This document shows, one piece after another, positions 8,155 to 17,359 of a DNA stretch of 28,686 nucleotides; the first letter of the stretch is position 1, and each line of letters opens with the position of its first letter. The DNA is taken from contig CAICTM010001464.1 in assembly GCA_903772945.1 (NCBI GenBank), forward strand, positions 1 through 28,686. The letters are read 5' to 3'. The notes beneath the pieces are model-generated. The model was not told where the DNA came from and searched no databases. It worked only from the letters and a program-made list of their open reading frames with translations. This DNA is from Seminavis robusta (lineage: Eukaryota; Bacillariophyta; Bacillariophyceae; Naviculales; Naviculaceae). Made by a program: the position numbers and the translations under genes.

Positions 8155-9140
8155 TGAAAGATTATCAAATTGTGAGCTTAGTTTAGGTTGTTTTATTACC
8201 TTTCTGCGTCTCCAAATACTGTTTGTTACAGTTTGGTTTGTCCATGTTATGTACCAAGGGCATGGCTTGTGTACTGCTATGCATGCTGTTTACTTAGATA
8301 GTGAAGCCTGGTGAGCTACAGCTTCAATAATCTCACACCTTGGCTATTGAGGTCTTGATGACGCCTTATTCATGGGCAATCCTTGCGAACCTTATGCGAA
8401 CCTCGTGCCGTCCTTTAAAAAAGCGTTTTGGTTCCGGAAGTTCCCAATAGCTGATCTAGGTAGTAAGGGTAATTATAGAGTTGAAGTTTTAGAGTCAAAA
8501 ATACTAACATTACTTTCATGCAATAAAAACGTTTTACATCATCTACCTGAATCTCAAATCATCCACCAAGCAAAGCAAAGCAATAACGCTCCCTGTAATT
8601 TAACCCTTTGGGTGGAACCTGAGTACCAGTGTACCAGTACATCTTTTCCCGGTGCTTCTTTTGGGTTCGTAAGTGACGCCCAAAACCACCAACCTGCACC
8701 CCCTTGACCCCTTGACCCTCGATCACAAGATGACGGGGGTTTAGAGAGGCTTTCCTTGTCGGTTCAGCAAAAGCAAAACGTCCTTGTCCGAGCATGATGG
8801 TTTGGTTTGGAGAGCTTGTCGCTACTTCATGTACCAGTACCGGTAGCTAGCTAGAGAGGTCATGATGGTGCTGATTTGCTGTTGTTGGTTGTCCATTGGT
8901 GACATCCGACTCCTTGCAGTCTATTGACTGCTGTTGTGATGGCAACTGATCAATCAGGTGCCATCATTTCCAACCTACCATGTCGGATCCTGGTCTACGG
9001 GTACATTTACCTCTAACTAACCAACATTAGCTAGCTAGATACAAAACGAGCTAGTAGAGTCCTTCGTCACTTCGTCACCAGAAAACACACGCACATGACA
9101 CGAATCGAATCATCCATACACAAGTATTAGCCGCTTATTA
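8155..9140. other. Copia LTR remainder and intergenic region
   Basis: The left part must be the copia LTR (inner edge at 8155), but its outer edge cannot be set without a second copy. No gene was recognised. The right part is the 3' flank of the RPA49 gene. It carries the recurrent intergenic motif: GTACCAGTGTACCAGTAC near 8624-8641, GTACCAGTACCGGTAGCTAG near 8830-8849, and CTAGCTAG again near 9031. Confidence 0.6.
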
Positions 9141-10685
9141 TTATCGCTTGGCCTTATTTCCTCCCATACGCTTGGGTTTGGGAAATGTCACGGGCGCGGT
9201 CAAGACGACTCGAATTTTGCGGCCCTGCGGCACAATGGTACATCCCGCCGTTCGCAAGAGTTGTGTCGCCTTGGTTTGGTCAATCGCAAATTCTTCGAGC
9301 AGGGGCACCAAATCGTCCAATTTCATGGCGGCTCCACCGCGTGCTCGCACGTAGAGCAACAGAATGTGCACCAAACACTTGTCATTGTCGGTGGGTGACA
9401 TGACCATTCCTGGGAGATTGGTTTTGTTTCGAAACTTGCGGGCGTCGGCCTGTTCCGTGGCAAACTGATCCAACAGCGGTTGGGCGACGACATTGGGAAT
9501 GCCGTACCATTTGGAATAGCCTTCGTTAATGGGTTCCACGGCCAATGCGCGACGTCCTTTGGGAACGGATCTGTGGAATTGCGTATAGAATCGAATCATG
9601 TAATGCAAGAGTAGAATACACCGGAGTTCATATTTGGCCGATGCGGGAGTTTTGGCGACATTGGCATCTTCGGTGCGCGCTTGTGAAATGGGTGCCTTTT
9701 GGAGCGTATCCAAAATAGTTTGGGACCATCCTCGTTTTTCGGGTGGCCAAACCGCCATCATGCCACTGCCATCGGGTGCCATGCGTGGTTTCCCGCGTGT
9801 CAATTCTTGTACAAAATTCTTTTTGTTGTGTTGAAGACACGTATTAATGGTGGCACCAATAGTAGCCCAGGCTTCCGGTGTGACACTCTGATGGAATTGA
9901 AATACGGCACAGGGTTGATCGGCCTGTGTCATATCAAAGGGTGGCAATAGTTCCTTGCGAGCTTTTTCGTGTGCGATTTCAATGGCCGACAAGACGGATG
10001 GAACACTACTGTCTGGATTTTGTTTGGCATGTTCGACGGCCTTGCGATTGGACTCGCTCATTTGTGTTGTCGGTTGTGCAATCCCCGATCCAATGACGGT
10101 ATCGACATTGACGCGATTGGCGGCTTGTGATTTGAGGACGCGCTGCTTTTTGGCCGATCCGAAATCGTCAAATAGTTTTTGCGTCGTCGAGTAGACTTGT
10201 CCGTCATCCGTCATTTCCGGTTGCAGTGATTCCTTGTATGCCAGCAAATGTTGTTGGAGACTATACACAGTTCCTCGTGATGCCGTTTGATGAATGGTCA
10301 GAGTGCCCGTGTGACGGTCGTAGACACCAACGGCGAGTTTGGTACTGCGTTCGTCAAAGGCAATGCCATTGCTAGATGCCGTGTAGAGGATCCCTTGATT
10401 GTTTTGACCGCGAATGGTCCGTCCCGCAGGATTCTTGGAATCTTTTTGACTCCATTGCAATAACGGAGGAGACTCTGTGGGAACACCACCGGGAAACGAA
10501 ACGAGAATGGGATCCACTGTGGCATCTGGCTTGTTCACGTGGATTGTCACTGTTTTTGTAGCATTACTTTGGGTAGCATTAATACTAGTAGTAGCCGACG
10601 CAGCAGCTTTGGTGGATTTTGCCTTTTTCTTTTTCGTGGAGGAAGACGGCGTTGCCTTTCTCTTTTTGGGACTCGTAGATGGCAT
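9141..10685 (-). CDS. RPA49: DNA-directed RNA polymerase I subunit RPA49 (A49/POLR1E-like)
   Basis: A 514-residue protein from ATG at 10685 (MPSTSPKKRKATPSS). The frame is open further upstream to about 10763, but only from a TTG codon. Residues 2-26 are a Lys-rich nuclear-localisation-type stretch. Residues ~45-170 fit the A49 dimerisation domain that pairs with A34.5 (VGVYDRHTGTLTIHQTASRG). LFDDFGSAKKQRVLKSQAAN, around 171-190, is the hallmark A49 linker. The C-terminal ~330-510 region (LRCILLLHYMIRFYTQ; CLVHILLLYVRARGG) fits the tandem winged-helix domain. Known role of the family: Pol I initiation and elongation of rRNA in the nucleolus. Single exon; divergent from the TauE gene. Confidence 0.88.
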   Translation of the reverse strand: MPSTSPKKRKATPSSSTKKKKAKSTKAAASATTSINATQSNATKTVTIHVNKPDATVDPILVSFPGGVPTESPPLLQWSQKDSKNPAGRTIRGQNNQGILYTASSNGIAFDERSTKLAVGVYDRHTGTLTIHQTASRGTVYSLQQHLLAYKESLQPEMTDDGQVYSTTQKLFDDFGSAKKQRVLKSQAANRVNVDTVIGSGIAQPTTQMSESNRKAVEHAKQNPDSSVPSVLSAIEIAHEKARKELLPPFDMTQADQPCAVFQFHQSVTPEAWATIGATINTCLQHNKKNFVQELTRGKPRMAPDGSGMMAVWPPEKRGWSQTILDTLQKAPISQARTEDANVAKTPASAKYELRCILLLHYMIRFYTQFHRSVPKGRRALAVEPINEGYSKWYGIPNVVAQPLLDQFATEQADARKFRNKTNLPGMVMSPTDNDKCLVHILLLYVRARGGAAMKLDDLVPLLEEFAIDQTKATQLLRTAGCTIVPQGRKIRVVLTAPVTFPKPKRMGGNKAKR

Positions 10686-11062
10686 TCTTGCTGCTTTTAC
10701 TGCTCTTACGGTCAAACAGGATGGGTCTATCCACGTCGGAGGGGTAGACGAGGATACACTCAACAGCAGGAAGGGAACAAGAAAGATGAGGTTGCGATTC
10801 CAACGGTGTTGTCAACGATCTTGGTTGGCCAAAACTGCCTCCGACAGGACAGATTTCAGACGCTGTTGTTAGGGTTGGGAATGAGAACTCTGAGTTCGCT
10901 GACGTTGCTTCCATCTTCCATCCAACTGATCGGAAAGCAAAAAAATGACGAGCTCGAAGATGGACAAACCCAAAACCCAAGCAAGGTCAAAGGCAACTCC
11001 AAGAAGCACATCACTCCGGTCCATTGATGCTGCTTATGAGGAAATACTAGCTAGCTACCAAC
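10686..11062. promoter_or_regulatory. Shared divergent promoter region
   Basis: These 377 bp separate the RPA49 ATG (minus) from the TauE/SafE ATG (plus), so both promoters must lie here or within the genes. The motif CTAGCTAGCTACC ends about 5 nt before the plus-strand ATG. No TATA box stands out. Confidence 0.5.
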
Positions 11063-12097
11063 ATGATTTCCACTGCTAGTAGAACCGCCTTGGCATGGGC
11101 CCCACGAAGAAAAGCTCTGTCACAAGCAATTCACCGATCCACCTTGACTAGAAGAACCACTAGCAGCAGTACATCCAGAACGACAGCAACCACCAAGAAG
11201 AATAATCCTGTCAAAAATAATAACGAATCGAGTGTCCACAAGAATCCAGATCATGCCTCTACTTCTAGTATTGACACAAATCTTCTCCCCAAAAGTTTCG
11301 CCATTGGATCCCTCGCCGGATTAATGGGCTCGCTAGCCGGCATGGGAGGTGGATTCGTCATGATTCCCTTAATGACATCCCGCCAATTGCTGGGATTGAC
11401 ACAACATCAAGCACACGGCACCAGTCTGTTTGCCGTTGCCGCCACGGGAGTCGCTGGGGCACTCGGATACCAAGGACAAGTCCAATACGATGCGGCCGCC
11501 GCCATTGCCGCCTGTGGGATTGTCACGGCTGGACTGGGAGCATCCGTCACGACCTATCTGTCGGCACGCCATCTGAAAAAAGCATTGGGAGTGTTCATGA
11601 TTCTGGTCGCGCCGTTGGTTCCTCTCAAAGGGTATCTGACCAGTAATGACAATAATGACAATCCACTATTACCAACAGAAGAAGCAAACGACAAGAATTT
11701 AATGCCACAACAAGACAAAGCCACCAATAATTCATCTTGGCCACAACGACTGTTGCCACCGGCCATGATTGGGCTGGGGTCCGGATTTTTGGCGGGACTC
11801 TTTGGAGTGGGAGGAGGAGCCGTAGTCGTACCGGCATTGACACTCTTTACCGATGTCAATCATTATCAAGCTCTGGGGACCAGTCTCTGCGCCATGGCAT
11901 TGCCAGCCATTTCGGGAACCCTTACCCATTTCAAAAAGGGCAATGTCGCCATGAGAGTGGCACCCGCTCTCGCGGCAGGAGCTTTTTGTGGGGGATATCT
12001 AGGAGGACGAATTGGATTGCAAATCCATGAAAATGCGCTCAGATGGGGATTCTCCGGTCTCATGGTGACATTGGGTGTGCGGACGTTGATTCGGTAA
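11063..12097 (+). CDS. TauE/SafE family membrane permease, organelle-targeted
   Basis: A 344-residue protein from ATG at 11063. Residues 1-45 are rich in Arg, Ser and Thr with no acidic residue, as in a mitochondrial presequence. A polar spacer follows to ~75. The body is the twice-repeated TauE/SafE (DUF81) fold. Repeat 1 has GSLAGMGGGFVMIPLM (~89-104) and HQAHGTSLFAVA. Repeat 2 has GLFGVGGGAVVVPALTLF (~245-262) and YQALGTSLCAMALPAISGT. The two halves are split by a hydrophilic loop (~193-228). The family exports sulfite, sulfoacetate or related organic anions. The substrate here is unknown and the mitochondrial location is inferred from the leader. Single exon. Confidence 0.87.
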   Translation: MISTASRTALAWAPRRKALSQAIHRSTLTRRTTSSSTSRTTATTKKNNPVKNNNESSVHKNPDHASTSSIDTNLLPKSFAIGSLAGLMGSLAGMGGGFVMIPLMTSRQLLGLTQHQAHGTSLFAVAATGVAGALGYQGQVQYDAAAAIAACGIVTAGLGASVTTYLSARHLKKALGVFMILVAPLVPLKGYLTSNDNNDNPLLPTEEANDKNLMPQQDKATNNSSWPQRLLPPAMIGLGSGFLAGLFGVGGGAVVVPALTLFTDVNHYQALGTSLCAMALPAISGTLTHFKKGNVAMRVAPALAAGAFCGGYLGGRIGLQIHENALRWGFSGLMVTLGVRTLIR

Positions 12098-12713
12098 TCA
12101 TAGCACACACACAAGCACATGATTGAATTCAATTTGAAAATCAAGGAGACGATGTTTTGTGGAGCAGTTTTTGCAAGGACCAAACGCCATACAAAGCACT
12201 ATCTCAATGAATGACGCAGAGAGAGCAGGCACAGAAATACAAAGAAAACCACTCTTTGCAACGCTACGCGTATGGTAGGTTTTTAAAAAATTGTATGGCG
12301 CCAAAAATTTTGAGTGACTTTCCATAGACTTCTCTCCACAGGCTCGAGGTAGGCAACCTACCGTAGCATGTTCACAGCGTTCATAGCTGGTCCTTGTCAT
12401 GAGACATAGCGCTGCTGTTCCGTAAGAAACAAAACCCTGTTTTTGCACCATCGACGAGGTTGCAGTGGATGCTGCACTACTGCCACGAGAGTCTTTCGGT
12501 CTCCAAACCGATCGAAGACTACCGCGGTAGCAACTAAAGAGTTGCTAACGGATCAACGCTGCGTTGTAATCAAAGAGTCTTTTCTTTTTCGGCCCGTCCA
12601 CGAGCGACCGGCATCATGCCCAAGAGTTTGGGAGACAAGAAGAAAGCCCAGCGATGCAGGACGTTCCAGTAGGTGCTGGATGATGTGGTATTGGTTCTGA
12701 TCTGCACAACACA
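12098..12713. other. Convergent intergenic region
   Basis: These 616 bp lie between the ends of the TauE gene (+) and the glycosyltransferase gene (-), and hold both 3' untranslated regions. No gene, tRNA or repeat family was recognised. A few ORFs cross it but show no domain. Confidence 0.6.
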
Positions 12714-13850
12714 CTACTGTTTCCAATCTTCTTCTTCTGCAGGATGGAATATTGTCGGATCCAATTGTAGCTGTCTGACATAGTTGGCATGTGCCACCGA
12801 GGCGAATGACTTGGGCTGTATCTTGGTGCCCCATACTCCATGCCCGTGCCAATGATAGGTAAAAACGCCGTTTGGATCCTGAAAGAATGCATTGATGGAT
12901 CTTGTCGTGGGTCGGCTCCAAATGTCACTCCAAGACGCAGGAGCCTGTTGAAAGTGCCCACCCCAACCGTCATCAAACAAACATCCACTCAAAGCAAAGA
13001 AGGGCGCAGGCTTTTGGTCCCACAAATCTTGGAACAAGTACCCTGCAAATCTATAGTACGCCCCATCGTTGTTGTACTTATAAAGATATACGGCATGTTC
13101 AATGATCCTTCTCATAAATGTGGATTGTTTTCGGGAAGCACCCATGGCAGCCCCATTGAACATCTTGCCAGCAACGTAGACAAAGTCCAGACCCATCAAG
13201 GGGCGTACATCATTCACAAAGATCGTGTCGGTGTCAAGCCAAAGGCCACCGTAGTGGTACAGCACTGCATAACGCCGTAGATCACTCTTGCTGGCAAGTG
13301 ATGGGATATCGTTGTAGGCAGCCTGAAGACCTTCCAGTTGATCAGGGTGCAAGTCAAGCTTTCCAAAGTCCCACAGATTCAACTGAATTCTTTTCCCATA
13401 TTCCTCGTGTTCCAGCAAGGAAGAAAGCCATTTTGGAGGCTGCTGGAAGTCTGCTTCGGAGACCAGAATATTGAGAATGAGGGAGGAGTGCTGGGTAGCC
13501 AAAAAAGAAAGGACTAGGAGCTGTTCTTGTCTTGGGTCCAGAGAATCCCCTCGCGACATTAGAGTTTCGGTGTGGACCATTGTGGGACATTTGGGATCAC
13601 CTCGGCAAACGCCTGTTGGATGTGTCTCTCTAAGCTGTTTGGCAAGAGCTCGACATTGCCGTTCCGACTTCCAGTACCCACGAAAGAGAGTCCAACTGGG
13701 GGGTTCCGCCAAAAAGGAAGGGTATCCTGCTGGAGCCGCATTATCCGATATGTTGAAAGAGCCGACAACAATAAAGGTCAATGTTGCCATGCACAGCAAA
13801 ACCAGTGTACGAACGACACCTGGAGTTGTTCTGTTGTTGGAGGGAGACAT
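12714..13850 (-). CDS. DXD-containing glycosyltransferase, type II membrane protein (Gly_transf_sug / GT32-like)
   Basis: A 378-residue protein from ATG at 13850. Residues ~13-33 (VRTLVLLCMATLTFIVVG) form one signal anchor, giving the short-cytoplasmic-tail topology of Golgi transferases. The catalytic core has SDLRRYAVLYHYGGLWLDTD (~189-208). This combines the conserved helix with the DTD metal and nucleotide-sugar site at 206-208, as in the sugar-binding DXD family PF04488. MFNGAAMGA follows, and a late HWHGHGVWG motif (~333-341) matches the His-rich end of such enzymes. Likely role: adds a sugar to a glycan in the secretory pathway. Donor and acceptor unknown. Single exon. Confidence 0.85.
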   Translation of the reverse strand: MSPSNNRTTPGVVRTLVLLCMATLTFIVVGSFNISDNAAPAGYPSFLAEPPSWTLFRGYWKSERQCRALAKQLRETHPTGVCRGDPKCPTMVHTETLMSRGDSLDPRQEQLLVLSFLATQHSSLILNILVSEADFQQPPKWLSSLLEHEEYGKRIQLNLWDFGKLDLHPDQLEGLQAAYNDIPSLASKSDLRRYAVLYHYGGLWLDTDTIFVNDVRPLMGLDFVYVAGKMFNGAAMGASRKQSTFMRRIIEHAVYLYKYNNDGAYYRFAGYLFQDLWDQKPAPFFALSGCLFDDGWGGHFQQAPASWSDIWSRPTTRSINAFFQDPNGVFTYHWHGHGVWGTKIQPKSFASVAHANYVRQLQLDPTIFHPAEEEDWKQ

Positions 13851-14714
13851 TGCATCGAAGCGATATTTCCTCTTTCACAATGTATTCTTTTTTAAACGTT
13901 GTTGTCTCTTGATTTGATTTCTTAGTATTCTGAATAATGCAAGCAATCCGTTATCTGCTTGTTGTCTCCCAGTGAATCTGTTCTGTCTGATCCATGATGG
14001 ACAAATATATGTAGCTGCCCTTCAGAGTTCGGAGTCCAGTGTTATGATTGATGATCAGCTGGCCATCACGATGCATGAGCTGCTGCATCGTCAAATTTCC
14101 TAGACTAGCTACCAGGTACCGGTACCAGTAGCTGGACACCCGTCTGAGGAGCAAAAGACCAAAAATAATATTTTTGTGTTGTAAGCCAGTTAATAAGTGA
14201 AAAACACCGTTCCGGCAGGCCAACCGGTGCCGTTCGAGGGAGAATTGAGATATGGGACCTGGTACACTGCAAGGTCAGCTTTGTAATTGAATCCCCAGAT
14301 CAGTAGCTTGTGAAAGGTCCTGATCATGGAGACATGTACAGTACCAGTACTGATAGGTTTTGCCTGGAACCGTGCATAGGTGTGCCCGTCCACACCTGCC
14401 CCGGAAAGCAATCTTTGCTTCTGATCTCTTAGGACATTCATGTTGCTAGCTAATCGTCAGAAATTCCAAATCAAGCTGGCATGTGCACTACGTTGTATTT
14501 AATAAGCTTTATTGATAGTGCCTACATATGTTTATCTGCTAGATCAATAATTCAATTTCACTGGACGGGCCGACTGATAGGCGTCCCTGCTCATGATCCA
14601 TCCACAATCTCCTCCCACATCCCAGTCATCAATTGAAAGCACAATTTGTCACCAATAACGGCATCATCGAAGGGCCATAGATTGCCTTTCCTCCTCATTG
14701 CATTCTCCAATAGC
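13851..14714. other. Intergenic region
   Basis: These 864 bp lie between the glycosyltransferase start and the BTB-gene stop (both minus). They contain the recurrent motif (GGTACCGGTACCAGTAGC near 14116-14133; CAGTACCAGTACTGATAG near 14341-14358) and an AT-rich stretch near 14490-14560. No gene was recognised. Confidence 0.6.
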
Positions 14715-16078
14715 TCAGACGAATCGTTCAATTCGAACAAGGCGGAATGTGCCACCAGAATAGTTTGATACAGCTGGCACAAAGCCATCATTGCTACTCG
14801 GCAACTCCTCTCGGAGATTGTCAAAGACTGGGGAAGGTTCACCACCGTTGACTGATACATGGAGTGTCCCATTCCGTTCCTCATTTGGTAACAAGTTCAA
14901 TGTCAAGGTGATTCTCGAGCCTTGATCAAAGATAGGGTGGCCGTCGGACTCATCTTTCCCATTGCGGAAAGCTTTTTTCCATCTAGTCAAGACACATCCA
15001 CCCTTTTGACTCCCCAGATATTTGGACTTGTCAATGTTTCCGAGACAAATTCCGACATAATCACCTCTGCTCTTCTCGACAAGCTCAAGAGTCCATTCAT
15101 GCACACCAGTGGTCATCTGAGGGCAGCCAATGGAATCAGATCCAGGATCGTCTCCTTCAACTACAGGCGCACTTGACATTTCTGTCAGTGAGTTGCTCCA
15201 GACGAAACTGTTGCGGGCTCGTTTGAACACCACATTATGTTCCTGCTTAGCGGCGAGGGCTTGCTTTTGAAAAGCGTCCAACAGGAGTTCTTGTGGCACA
15301 AAACTCGACGACTTGACAGAGGTGCCTAAAAGCTCAGGGTCAATCCAATCCAGCCGAATATACTTTTTCACCAACTGAGAGGCAATTGTCTCTCGTGGCT
15401 CAGTGTGCTCATCATTGACGGTGTCCTTCTTCCCTTTTACCCAATTCAACAAAACTTCAAAGAGACAAAATTCATCAGCTTTGGTAGTGTCACACTTAAG
15501 AATCTCTTCCACAGACTCAGCACTTAAAAACGAAACAGCAGCCTGGTCCAAGGTATCCAGATTTGAGACAAGATTTGAGATTGCCAAGCGCTTCAGCTGA
15601 GTTGGAACAGCTGGCCCTTCTTTTTGGCAAGCCTCCAAAATGGCAACTGAGGATGAAGGTTGCTTTCGCAATGTACGGGAAATGTTATCAAAAGCTTCTC
15701 ACACAAGCCAGGCAGCTCAAAGAACATGGCAGCTGCCATCAATGACACAAGTTCACCATCACTTTCTTGTCCCTCATTTTCCAGCACTAGAGCCCGATCA
15801 GTCACAATATACTCCACAAGTGCCTTCAATACACAGCCATTATAGCCCAAGGGAATTACATCTTTCTTTGCCTCTGAAAATTCACCAAGAAGCATACTGC
15901 GAAAGACTCTGCTTCGTGCTGCTAGCCAAAAGCGGTTAGCGTTTACAGAAACGCCGTCTTTTCCTTTCAACGTGATATCACAAAGCCCTTCATCTGTCAA
16001 GAAGCTAGCAATGCAAGCATCACGAGTGATTTCCTCGCAGTGAGGAAGGTCCGCTTTGTTGAATCGGTTCAAGGACAT
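14715..16078 (-). CDS. BTB-BACK-SPRY domain protein, frame interrupted
   Basis: The first frame, from ATG at 16078, encodes a BTB/POZ domain: CDITLKGKDGVSVNANRFWL, then ARSRVFRSMLLGEF, then MFFELPGLCEKLL. A second frame from about 15675 to the stop at 14715 encodes a BACK-like helical region (AILEACQKEGPAVPTQLKRL; FLSAESVEEIL) and a SPRY domain (TTGVHEWTLEL; GDYVGICLG; GTLHVSVNGGEPSPVFDNL). BTB-BACK proteins are typically Cullin-3 adaptors, with SPRY binding the client. The frames join either by a 56-nt GTGAGA...CAG intron (15702-15647), giving 435 aa, or by assuming one lost base near 15680, giving about 454 aa. BTB helix sequence continues past the putative donor, which favours an indel. 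Confidence 0.75.
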
Positions 16079-16212
16079 GGTGGTATGGTAGTACGGTTAA
16101 TCCAATGGGTGCTTAGGGCGAGTTGTTGTTTCAGTGTTTCGTTGGATTTTGGATCGAGCCACCGGCTTGATCGTGCGGCCGCTTGCCCCTTCAAATTTCT
16201 GTCATGTGCTGG

Positions 16213-16277
16213 TGGTACCGGTACCGGTACAGTCGTACCGGTACCGGTACAGTCGTACCGGTACCTGGTACCGGTAC
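16213..16277. repeat. ACCGGTAC palindromic tandem repeat
   Basis: Two 20-bp units (GTACCGGTACCGGTACAGTC) at 16215-16254 are followed by a partial third and a CCTGGTACCGGTAC variant. It lies 135-200 bp upstream of the BTB-gene ATG. Each unit is made of self-complementary GGTACC/ACCGGT steps. Confidence 0.85.
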
Positions 16278-16473
16278 GCTGTACCGTGCTGTACGATAGC
16301 TCTAGCAGCTCTGCTAGCTACCAGTATGTTGGTTGAAAGATCCATCAGGGACTCAGGCCGCTCTCTACCCAAGCGACTAAAGTAGCGACTAAGCCATATT
16401 TCGTAGTTTAGTCGATAGTTTAGTCTCTGAAGGTGGTGTCTACCCAAGCGACTAAACGTCCCACGGACTAAAG

Positions 16474-16546
16474 GCTTTAGTCATTATGTTCGCTCACCGA
16501 CTAACGGGAGGCTGGTTAGTCGGTGAGCGAACATAACGACTAAAGC
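16474..16546. repeat. 73-bp near-perfect hairpin
   Basis: Two 32-nt arms (16474-16505 and 16515-16546) are complementary with one mismatch around a 9-nt loop (GGGAGGCTG). The arms include GTTCGCTCACCGACTAAC. It lies inside the nested TIR elements. Confidence 0.92.
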
Positions 16547-16554
16547 TTCTTTAA

Positions 16555-16850
16555 GAAGAACAGCACTTTTTAAAAAAGAACAGCACTTTAAAAAAAGAAC
16601 AGCACCCTCTCATTGCACAGCCTCACTATCAGAGCATCGCCACAGAGCTGATAGAGTAGAGGTGCAACCGATCGAACCATCCAAGAGGAGTATCGGCCGA
16701 TAGTAGAGGTGCAACCGATCGAACCATCCAAGAGGAGTATCGGCCGATAGTAGAGGTGCAACCGATCGAACGATCCAAGAGGAGTATCGGCCGATAGTAG
16801 AGGTGCAAACGATCGAACGATCGAAGAGGTGCAAACGATCGAACGATCGA
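16555..16850. repeat. Tandem arrays inside the TIR element
   Basis: AAGAACAGCAC occurs three times with A/T-run spacers (16555-16607). A 47-bp unit beginning TAGAGGTGCAACCGATCGAA starts at 16657, 16704, 16751 and 16798. The last copy is altered and passes into two 26-bp units (AGAGGTGCAAACGATCGAAC...). The apparent minus-strand ORFs here are translations of the repeat. Confidence 0.88.
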
Positions 16851-17359
16851 ATGACAGTCTTCGGTTGAGAATAGAAAGCCATCCCTCATTGCAGAGCATG
16901 GAGTGCAGGATGGCTTTCATTTCTCGGCCTTTGACTGAATGATACCGGTAGTAGAGGTGCAAACGAGTAGAGGTGTGTTTTGAGTCTTGTTATCTCAGTC
17001 TTGTTATCTCAAAAAAGTAATCAATTCTATTAAGTCTTTTGTTTGAGTCCTTTAAATCCACCTTGCTGATAGAATATTGGTAGCCCACCTAGTGATCATG
17101 TTTGTTAAATCTTTTCTGAGTCCTTTAAGTCCGGTAGTGTTCCGTTTAGTCGTTTGTTTGTTTAGTCGCCATGGTACCGGTAGACACCACGTTTTGACTA
17201 AACACTCGACTAAATTGTTTAGTCCGAGATTTAGTCATCTGCTGGTAGACACCACCATTACTAAAGGATAATGACTAAATCTTGAACTAAACAACCACCT
17301 AAAGGATTCCTTTAGTCGCTACTTTAGTCCCTCCGGTAGAGAGCGGCCTCAGGACAGAA

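Larger units (their letters stand above)
3008..8155 (-). mobile_element. Ty1/copia (CoDi-like) retrotransposon, truncated, with nested solo LTR
   Basis: Reading on the minus strand from 8155: LTR edge and primer-binding site, gag (7905-6499), two small ORFs, then protease and the HHCC pre-integrase region (5755-4757). A nested solo LTR (4325-4752) comes next, followed by the integrase core and its C-terminal extension (4320-3008). Gag-PR-IN order before RT is diagnostic of Ty1/copia. RT and RNase H are missing because copia sequence stops at 3008 against the inverted LTR fragment. The extra ORFs between gag and pol are unusual. Its own LTR starts at 8155 and extends right, but its outer boundary was not found because no second copy is in the window. 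Confidence 0.88.
16432..17256. mobile_element. Inner TIR element related to the outer one
   Basis: GGTGGTGTCTACC at 16432-16444 has its exact complement GGTAGACACCACC at 17244-17256. A further GGTAGACACCAC lies at 17179-17190. The left arm continues CCAAGCGACTAAA, sharing 18 bp (TCTACCCAAGCGACTAAA) with the outer element's left end. It is therefore a relative inserted into, or a duplicated end of, the outer element. No coding capacity. Confidence 0.65.
16356..17348. mobile_element. Non-autonomous TIR element (outer), 993 bp
   Basis: The left end starts GGCCGCTCTCTACC (16356) and the right end is its exact complement (to 17348). The arms continue as GACTAAAGTAGCGACTAA, about 37 bp with 3 mismatches. 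The trinucleotide TCA flanks both ends (16353-16355 and 17349-17351). Subterminal regions carry about 15 copies of GACTAAA/TTTAGTC in both orientations. No transposase is encoded. GGCC ends and a 3-bp duplication resemble PIF/Harbinger, but TCA is not the usual TWA target, so the superfamily is open. Confidence 0.8.

Noticed and set aside
10686..10763. N-terminal extension of RPA49
   Set aside because: It begins at a TTG codon with no ATG; the ATG at 10685 followed by a basic leader is a better start.
16610..16962. Minus-strand ORFs with repeated SFDRLHLYYRPILL-type peptides
   Set aside because: They are translations of the 47-bp tandem repeat in several frames, without start context or domain.
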